From Paulinella micropora (taxonomy: Eukaryota; Cercozoa; Imbricatea; Euglyphida), in contig BJOX01000009.1 of the NCBI GenBank assembly GCA_009731375.1, forward strand, positions 1,151,566-1,215,565: 64,000 bases of DNA, given 5' to 3'. The notes below the pieces were generated by a model. The model saw nothing but the letters and a program-made list of their open reading frames with translations. It was not told the DNA's origin and did not search any database. This document shows, one piece after another, positions 55,630-64,000 of the stretch (position 1 is the first letter of the stretch; the number at the start of each line of letters is the position of its first letter). The position numbers and the translations under genes are program-made.

Positions 55630-56063
55630 NNNNNNNNNNNNNNNNNNNNNNNNNNNNNNNNNNNNNNNNNNNNNNNNNNNNNNNNNNNNNNNNNNNNNNN
55701 NNNNNNNNNNNNNNNNNNNNNNNNNNNNNNNNNNNNNNNNNNNNNNNNNNNNNNNNNNNNNNNNNNNNNNNNNNNNNNNNNNNNNNNNNNNNNNNNNNNN
55801 NNNNNNNNNNNNNNNNNNNNNNNNNNNNNNNNNNNNNNNNNNNNNNNNNNNNNNNNNNNNNNNNNNNNNNNNNNNNNNNNNNNNNNNNNNNNNNNNNNNN
55901 NNNNNNNNNNNNNNNNNNNNNNNNNNNNNNNNNNNNNNNNNNNNNNNNNNNNNNNNNNNNNNNNNNNNNNNNNNNNNNNNNNNNNNNNNNNNNNNNNNNN
56001 NNNNNNNNNNNNNNNNNNNNNNNNNNNNNNNNNNNNNNNNNNNNNNNNNNNNNNNNNNNNNNN
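55630..56063. other. Assembly gap (434 N)
   Basis: Run of N between poly(G) and (CT)n. Confidence 1.
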
Positions 56064-56136
<73 letters not shown>

Positions 56137-56632
56137 GCGCCTGTTTGTCTTGCTATGTTTACCTTTCCATGTGGTCGCTTCGCTTCTATGTATGTGCCGG
56201 TATGTCTGTGTTTTCTTGAAGAGTGATCTAATAGAAGGCAGGGAATGTAAGACGAAAGGAGCAGGGGGAGAGAAGGCACGTGAAAGGAAGGGAGAAGGGA
56301 AGGCAGACAGGAAACGGCAATCAATAGCTTCCGTGTAGGGAGGGGAAACGAGAAAGACCCGACGAGAGACATGCAAAGAAGAAACAAAAAACAGAGATAT
56401 GAGAGAAAAGTGCAAGGAAGAGGAGAGAGCGGGCAGGAGATGACGCAGAAAGGGAGGGGGAAAGGAGGGTTGGGGATAAGGGAGGGAAGCTGACGCTAAT
56501 GGCTGCGCTGCACTGGCTGTTGTGTTGGCAGGGAGGGCCGAAGTGTCTACCAAGCAAGAGAGAGGAAAGACAGACAAAGTTTAGGGCAGATAATACAGGA
56601 TAGAGCGGTAAGAGGCAGGGAGAGGCCACCCT

Positions 56633-56685
<53 letters not shown>

Positions 56686-56712
56686 CACACACAGACACAC
56701 ACACACACACAC

Positions 56713-56758
<46 letters not shown>

Positions 56759-57108
56759 GATTGAGGTATATGCATGGAGATGGATGGATGGATGGATGGA
56801 TGGATGGATAGAATCAGAATGATGGATGGATGGATAGAATCAGAATGATGGATGGATGATGCATATTGATGGATGGATGGATGGATGGACATAGAACTAC
56901 TGGGATGGAACTAGTGATGGATTGAGTATTGAGAATTTGTCAGTAAGCAGGTTGAATCAATCATAGGTAACTTTAGGCAGATCCATCACAAGGACACTCG
57001 CAGATTTATTGCAGTATGGTCCGACTATCGAAACAAAGTTTCCCTCGCCACACATAGGGAGCTAAGAACTTCAAGAAAGATATGGTGGAAGTCACGACAG
57101 TAGTAGTC
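56064..57108. other. (CT)n, unique purine-rich stretch, (CA)n/(GA)n/(GATG)n
   Basis: CT to 56126. 56130-56630 is unique and purine-rich on +. Its minus strand has an open, Ser/Pro/Leu-rich frame after an acceptor-like GCTTGGTAG (about 56555), too biased to call. CA, GA and GATG arrays 56631-56890. 56890-57108 is unique and is probably 3' flank of the minus-strand exon. Confidence 0.6.
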
Positions 57109-57354
57109 TCACGACGAGCCATACCGCAACTGTGCGGCATCCCTCGCAGACCCTTTCGGCCCAATGACGAGTTCTAGGGCAGAGATGCGACCGAAATACT
57201 CGATAAGAAAACGATGTCGAACGTCTGCGACGAAAGGTACAAAATGTTTTTCTTCCACTCCTGTACCTGTAATCAGACGCTCTTTTCCCTTCATTGTTGT
57301 CTCCACTTGAAAACCATAATTATCGTTAAGACGATTTCTCAAGACACGATGAAC
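57109..57354 (-). CDS. Unrecognised protein, candidate terminal exon (81 codons)
   Basis: Minus-strand acceptor TCTTTCTGCATATTTGCAAG, open in phase 0 to TGA at 57109. Reads VHRVLRNRLNDNYGFQVETT, MKGKERLITGTGVEEKHFVP, FVADVRHRFLIEYFGRISAL, ELVIGPKGSARDAAQLRYGSS. Balanced composition unlike the repeats, so likely real coding; I do not recognise the family. The rest of the gene would lie to the right under repeats. Confidence 0.55.
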   Translation of the reverse strand, partial: VHRVLRNRLNDNYGFQVETTMKGKERLITGTGVEEKHFVPFVADVRHRFLIEYFGRISALELVIGPKGSARDAAQLRYGSS

Positions 57355-57419
57355 CTTGCAAATATGCAGAAAGAGTATCGAGCATACATCTTGCATACAT
57401 ACTTGCAGACATGCATGCC

Positions 57420-57429
57420 ATACAACCAC

Positions 57430-57491
<62 letters not shown>

Positions 57492-57618
57492 ACACACACA
57501 CACACACACACACGCACACACACACAGATACAACATACATACATACATACATACATACATACATGTGTACATACATACATACACACATACATACATACTA
57601 CATACATATATACATATG

Positions 57619-57649
<31 letters not shown>

Positions 57650-57716
57650 CATACATACCATGCATGCATACATACATATGTACATACATACATACATACA
57701 TACATACATACATACA

Positions 57717-57747
<31 letters not shown>

Positions 57748-58204
57748 CATACATACATAACATACATACATATGCACACATACATACATACATACATACA
57801 TACATACATACATAAACATACATACATAAACATACATACATGCATACATACATACATACATACATATATACATACATACACATACATACATACATACATA
57901 CATACATACATACATACATACAGACATACATACATAACATACATACACACATGCATACAAGATCATGCAAGATCTCATACATGCATGCTTACATACATAG
58001 ATACCATACCATACATACATACATGCATACATAGGTACATACATACATACATACATACATATTCATACATACATACATACATACATACATACATACATAC
58101 ATACATACATACATAACATACATACACACATACATGCATACATACATACATACATACATAACATACATACATACATAACATACATACATAGCATACATAC
58201 ATAT

Positions 58205-58235
<31 letters not shown>

Positions 58236-58328
58236 CATACATACATACATACATACATACATACATGCATATACATACATACATGCATACACACATACAT
58301 ACATACATACATACATACATACATACAT

Positions 58329-58385
<57 letters not shown>

Positions 58386-58593
58386 CACATACATACATAC
58401 ATACATACATACATACATACATACAGGCACACACACACACACACACATGCACACACACAGATACACACACACACACACATACACACACACATACATACAT
58501 ACATACATACATACATACATACTACATACATACATACATACATACATACATACATACATACTACATACATACATACTTACATGATGCATGCAT

Positions 58594-58634
<41 letters not shown>

Positions 58635-58668
58635 TACACGTGCAATATTATATATATATATACATATA

Positions 58669-58702
<34 letters not shown>

Positions 58703-59211
58703 CATACATGCATACATACATACATGCATATATATATATACATGTATATATATATATATTAGAAATGCTAGCAGTGGCTTAACAAGCCTTAGTCTGTGTG
58801 TGTATGTGCATGCATATGTATTTGTGTGTGTGTGTGTATATGTGTATGTGTATGTATTTGTGAATATGTATGGGGCAGATAAAAACACACACACACAAAC
58901 CTAAACAAACGATGTATTTATGTATGTATGTATGTATGTATGTATGTATGTATGTATGTGTGTATGTATGTGAGTGTGCGTGTGTGTGTGTGTGTGTTTG
59001 TGTTTGTGTGTTTGTGCATGTAGGTATGTATGTATGTGTGTGTGTATGCATGTGTATGTATGTGTGTATGTGTGTCTTTGTGTGTGTGTGTGTGTGTGTG
59101 TGTTTGTTTGTCTATGCATGTGTGTTAGTGCATGTGTATGTGTTTATGTATGTATGTATGTATGTATGTATGTATGTTATGTATGTATGTATGTATGTAT
59201 GTATGTATATA

Positions 59212-59274
<63 letters not shown>

Positions 59275-59293
59275 TGTATGCATGTATGTTTCT

Positions 59294-59324
<31 letters not shown>

Positions 59325-59464
59325 CCTGTGTTTGTGTTTGTTTATGTATGCATGCATGTATGTATGTATGTATGTATGTATGTATGTATGTATGTATATA
59401 TATATATATATGTATGCATGTATGTATGTATGTATGTATGTACGTATGTATGTATGTATATATG

Positions 59465-59510
<46 letters not shown>

Positions 59511-59520
59511 TGTATGTGTG

Positions 59521-59594
<74 letters not shown>

Positions 59595-60213
59595 ATACAT
59601 ATACATATAGCTGTACGTAAATATATCCATATACATATACATACACATACACATACACATACACATATCAACATACACATACATTGCATACATATATACA
59701 TACATACATACACAGACCCAGGCTGGTTAAGTTGCTTCCAGCCTGTGTCTTCTTATATTACATTACATTATATTACATTACATTACGTTACATTACATTA
59801 CATTACATACATACATACATGCATACATACATACATGCATACACAGACCCAGGCTGGTTAAGTTGCTTCCAGCCTGTGTCTTCTTCGACATGCTTATTCT
59901 TACATTACATTACATTACATTACATTACATTACATACATACATACATACATACATAAATACATGCATACACAGACCCAGGCTGGTTAAGTTGCTTCCAGC
60001 CTGTGTCTTCTACGACATGCTTATTCTTACATTACATTACATTACATTACATTACATACATACATACATACATGCATACATACATACATACACAGACCCA
60101 GGCTGTTTAAGTTGCTTCCAGCCTCTGTCTTCTTCGACAAGCTTATCTTTACATTACATTACATTACATTACATTGCATTACATTACATTACATTACATT
60201 ACATTACATTACA

Positions 60214-60244
<31 letters not shown>

Positions 60245-60285
60245 CATACATACATACATACATACATACATACATACATACACAG
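57420..60285. repeat. (CA)n, (ACAT)n, (GT)n, (ATGT)n, (CATATA)n, (ATTAC)n with part-copies of the MFS-like exon
   Basis: Long arrays. At 59716, 59847, 59974 and 60096 start four copies of the 5' half of the exon at 60286 (ACCCAGGCTG.TTAAGTTGC), each after CACAG and followed by ATTAC then ACAT arrays. A diverged inverted copy (minus, RLRLVKPLLAFLI) lies at about 58750-58797. Confidence 0.92.
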
Positions 60286-60365
60286 ACCCAGGCTGGTTAA
60301 GTTGCTTCCAGCCTGTGTCTTCTTCGATATGCTTGGAGTAGCGCTTGTTTTACCCCTAATGCAAG
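60286..60365 (+). CDS. MFS-transporter-like gene, candidate exon a (phase 2 to 1): first transmembrane segment
   Basis: Acceptor ACATACACAG, donor GCAAG followed by GTTATC. Reads PRLVKLLPACVFFDMLGVAL then VLPLMQ with one base left over. FxDMLGxxLVxPL is the usual signature of TM1 in major facilitator transporters. Four upstream copies repeat only the first half (PRLVKLLPACVFFDML); this copy alone continues. Phase matches the exon at 61714 (split codon GAA, Glu). Confidence 0.65.
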
Positions 60366-61713
<1,348 letters not shown>

Positions 61714-61791
61714 AATACTTCAAACGCGCGGGTCTAACGGTTGCTGCAAGAGAGCTTTCTTCATCCCTCTTTTCTACCTCTCAAATCGCAG
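61714..61791 (+). CDS. MFS-transporter-like gene, candidate exon b (phase 1 to 1)
   Basis: Acceptor (TTAC)n-TTAG, donor ATCGCAG followed by GTAAAC. With the carried base reads EYFKRAGLTVAARELSSSLF then STSQIA. LSSSLFSTSQIAG corresponds to the start of MFS TM2 ('..G.l.SlysvsQ..g'), so loop and TM2 follow TM1 in the correct order. The 5' half is copied four times upstream and the 3' half with donor eight times downstream. This is the only complete copy. Confidence 0.65.
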
Positions 61792-62553
61792 GTAAACATA
61801 CATACATACATACATACATACATACATACATACATACATACATAACATACATACATGCATATGTCTCCCTCCCTCTTCTCCACCTCTCAAATCGCAGGTA
61901 AGCATACATACATGAATACATACATACATGCATACATACATATATACATACATACATATATACATACATACATACATACATATGTCTTCCTCCCTCTTCT
62001 CTACCTCTCAAATCGCAGGTAAGCATACATATACACATACATACATACATACATACATAGATACATACATACATACATACATAACATACATACATGCATA
62101 TGTCTTTCTCCCTCTTTTCTACCTCTCAAATCGCAGGTAAGCATACATACATACATACATCCATCCATCCATCCATCCATACATACATACATACATACAT
62201 ACATACATACATACATACATAACATACATACATGCATATATCTTCCTCCCTCTTCTCTACCTCTCAAATCGCAGGTAAGCATACATACATACATACATAC
62301 ATACATACATACATACATACATACATACATGCATACATACATAACATACATACATGCATATGTCTTCCTCCCTCTTCTCTACCTCTCAAATCGCAGGTAA
62401 GCATACATACACACATACATACGTACATACATACATACATACATACATACATGCATACATACATAACATACATACATACATATGTCTTCCTCCCTCGTCT
62501 CTACCTCTCAAATCGCAGGTTCGCATACATACATACATACATACATACATACA

Positions 62554-62584
<31 letters not shown>

Positions 62585-62762
62585 GTCTTCCTATCTCTTC
62601 TCTACCTTTCAAATCGCAGGTAAGCATACATACACACACACACACATACATACATACATACATACATACATACATACATACATGCATACGTCTTCCTCCC
62701 TCTCAAATCGCAGGTAAGCCAAATCATACATACATACATACATTATTATTATTATTATTATA

Positions 62763-62796
<34 letters not shown>

Positions 62797-62797
62797 G
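61792..62797. repeat. (ACAT)n with eight downstream copies of exon b's 3' half; (ATT)n
   Basis: Copies of TCTTCCTCCCTCTTCTCTAC followed by CTCTCAAATCGCAG and GTAAGC. Donor positions 61898, 62019, 62137, 62275, 62397, 62519 (GTTCGC variant), 62620 and 62714. ATT array 62742-62797. Confidence 0.95.
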
Positions 62798-62836
62798 GGA
62801 GTACATATGCCATCGGTCCTTTCCATGGGCTGATTG
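62798..62836 (+). CDS. Possible exon c of the MFS-like gene (weak)
   Basis: Acceptor (ATT)nAG, donor GATTG followed by GTATAA. Phase 1 to 1 would fit after exon b. Reads STYAIGPFHGLI. It does not clearly match the MFS loop (G...SDR.GRR) expected here and may be repeat sequence. Confidence 0.22.
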
Positions 62837-63100
<264 letters not shown>

Positions 63101-63278
63101 GGACACCGTGATAGCCCAGTGGTCAAGTTCTACCATCTGGGCCCTGTCGCCAGTTCGATTCCCGTCGGTGCCACCAGTGTTTTCATTGAACATACCGGTC
63201 CGTCTGGAAGTGTTGGAACTGCCCGTGCGGGGGTGTCATTAGAGCCTATCGTCAATTCTTCGTACTCCCCTCACGGGA
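63101..63278 (+). mobile_element. tRNA-derived SINE head (or tRNA-like pseudogene), cut by a gap
   Basis: A box TAGCCCAGTGGT at 63112-63123 and B box AGTTCGATTCC at 63152-63162, spaced as in tRNA genes, and a GGTGCCACCA end. Stem pairing is poor for a working tRNA. It sits directly after an ATT array; the body is lost in the gap 63279-63592. Confidence 0.55.
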
Positions 63279-63592
63279 NNNNNNNNNNNNNNNNNNNNNN
63301 NNNNNNNNNNNNNNNNNNNNNNNNNNNNNNNNNNNNNNNNNNNNNNNNNNNNNNNNNNNNNNNNNNNNNNNNNNNNNNNNNNNNNNNNNNNNNNNNNNNN
63401 NNNNNNNNNNNNNNNNNNNNNNNNNNNNNNNNNNNNNNNNNNNNNNNNNNNNNNNNNNNNNNNNNNNNNNNNNNNNNNNNNNNNNNNNNNNNNNNNNNNN
63501 NNNNNNNNNNNNNNNNNNNNNNNNNNNNNNNNNNNNNNNNNNNNNNNNNNNNNNNNNNNNNNNNNNNNNNNNNNNNNNNNNNNNNNNNNNNN
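63279..63592. other. Assembly gap (314 N)
   Basis: Run of N. Confidence 1.
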
Positions 63593-63608
63593 TAGCTGCA
63601 TCAGTACG

Positions 63609-63656
63609 CCTCAATTATTATTGTTATTAGTATTGTTATTATTATTATTATTATTG

Positions 63657-63705
<49 letters not shown>

Positions 63706-64000
63706 AGCCCAATGGCCTCAAGGCGTTTAACTGTGACGCCAACTCATAACCCTTTGGTGGTAGATGCTGGGGAGGAGGGTCGTTGCGCGCGTAAAAGATC
63801 TTAAACTCCGCATATGCTGGTTGATAGCCCAGGACCCAGCAGACACCAGATTGTTATGGGTGGGGTTTCGAGGCAGCTCTAGCAACCGCGCTTGGTGTAT
63901 GCACTTGCACATTCGGTGACGTCTTGCAAGAGGTTGCTGGGACTGCGGAATAACCTCGGCTTAGTGCAGTCTTGCCCTCAGGAGCTCCATCGGTGGCCCC
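63609..64000. other. (ATT)n then unique sequence to window end
   Basis: ATT to about 63704. 63705-64000 is non-repetitive, begins ACAGCCCAATGGCC and contains a GGCGT...ACGCC hairpin. It may be another interspersed repeat. No ORF supported. Confidence 0.5.

Noticed and set aside
57214-57420. + strand ORF MSNVCDERYKMFF...
   Set aside because: Overlaps the better-supported minus exon and runs into CA/ACAT repeats.
63705-63800. tRNA gene at the AGCCCAATGG stretch
   Set aside because: Has an anticodon-like hairpin but no acceptable B box at the right distance.

Overview
This is a eukaryotic nuclear window: GT-AG introns, an LTR retrotransposon, a tRNA-derived SINE head, foldback elements and scaffold gaps. 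Most bases are short tandem repeats (GATA/TATC, ACAT, TTAC, ACT, ATT, GTA, GA/CT, CA/GT, AT). Nearly every long open frame in those arrays (poly YLSI, CMYV, HTYI, Ser, Val) is a repeat artefact. Exons are GC-richer than their surroundings and the WD40 repeats look bacterial in style. This suggests a protist or alga with repeat-filled introns, but I cannot place it taxonomically.

Region 1 (about 1-26.9 kb, + strand). Small unique islands between the arrays form a chain of 16 candidate exons. Each starts after an AG and ends before a GT, and the reading phases fit across all 15 junctions. The first exons resemble the region after the kinase domain of SNF1/AMPK-related kinases (BRSK/SAD or Nim1/Gin4 type). 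The rest is a long Ser/Pro/Thr-rich tail ending at 26,884. The kinase domain would lie to the left of the window. The introns are almost pure microsatellite. They also carry partial exon copies: copies of the acceptor plus exon 5' part lie upstream of an exon, and copies of the exon 3' part plus donor lie downstream. A retroposon-like repeat with a (TATC)n tail and several foldback elements are also present.

Region 2 (27.7-38.4 kb, + strand). A structurally complete Ty3/gypsy-type LTR retrotransposon with a 4-bp target duplication. It has a large CCCH/RGG-box Gag and a 1,877-codon Pol in the same frame, separated by two stop codons.

Region 3 (38.4-45 kb). Decayed material: a non-LTR-retrotransposon-like C-terminus on the minus strand, broken ORFs on the plus strand, and a 281-bp MITE.

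Region 4 (45-54.4 kb, minus strand). Two related WD40/TIR loci. One has a seven-repeat WD40 propeller broken by frameshifts, followed by a cleanly spliced two-exon TIR domain with a coiled-coil tail. The other is a WD40-TIR remnant carrying a small templated insertion. Retroposon copies lie between them.

Region 5 (54.4-64 kb). ACAT/GT/TTAC arrays, one unrecognised minus-strand terminal exon, and two phase-compatible + strand exons resembling the start of an MFS transporter. These have the same partial exon copies on both sides. The window ends in ATT arrays, a SINE head and a gap.
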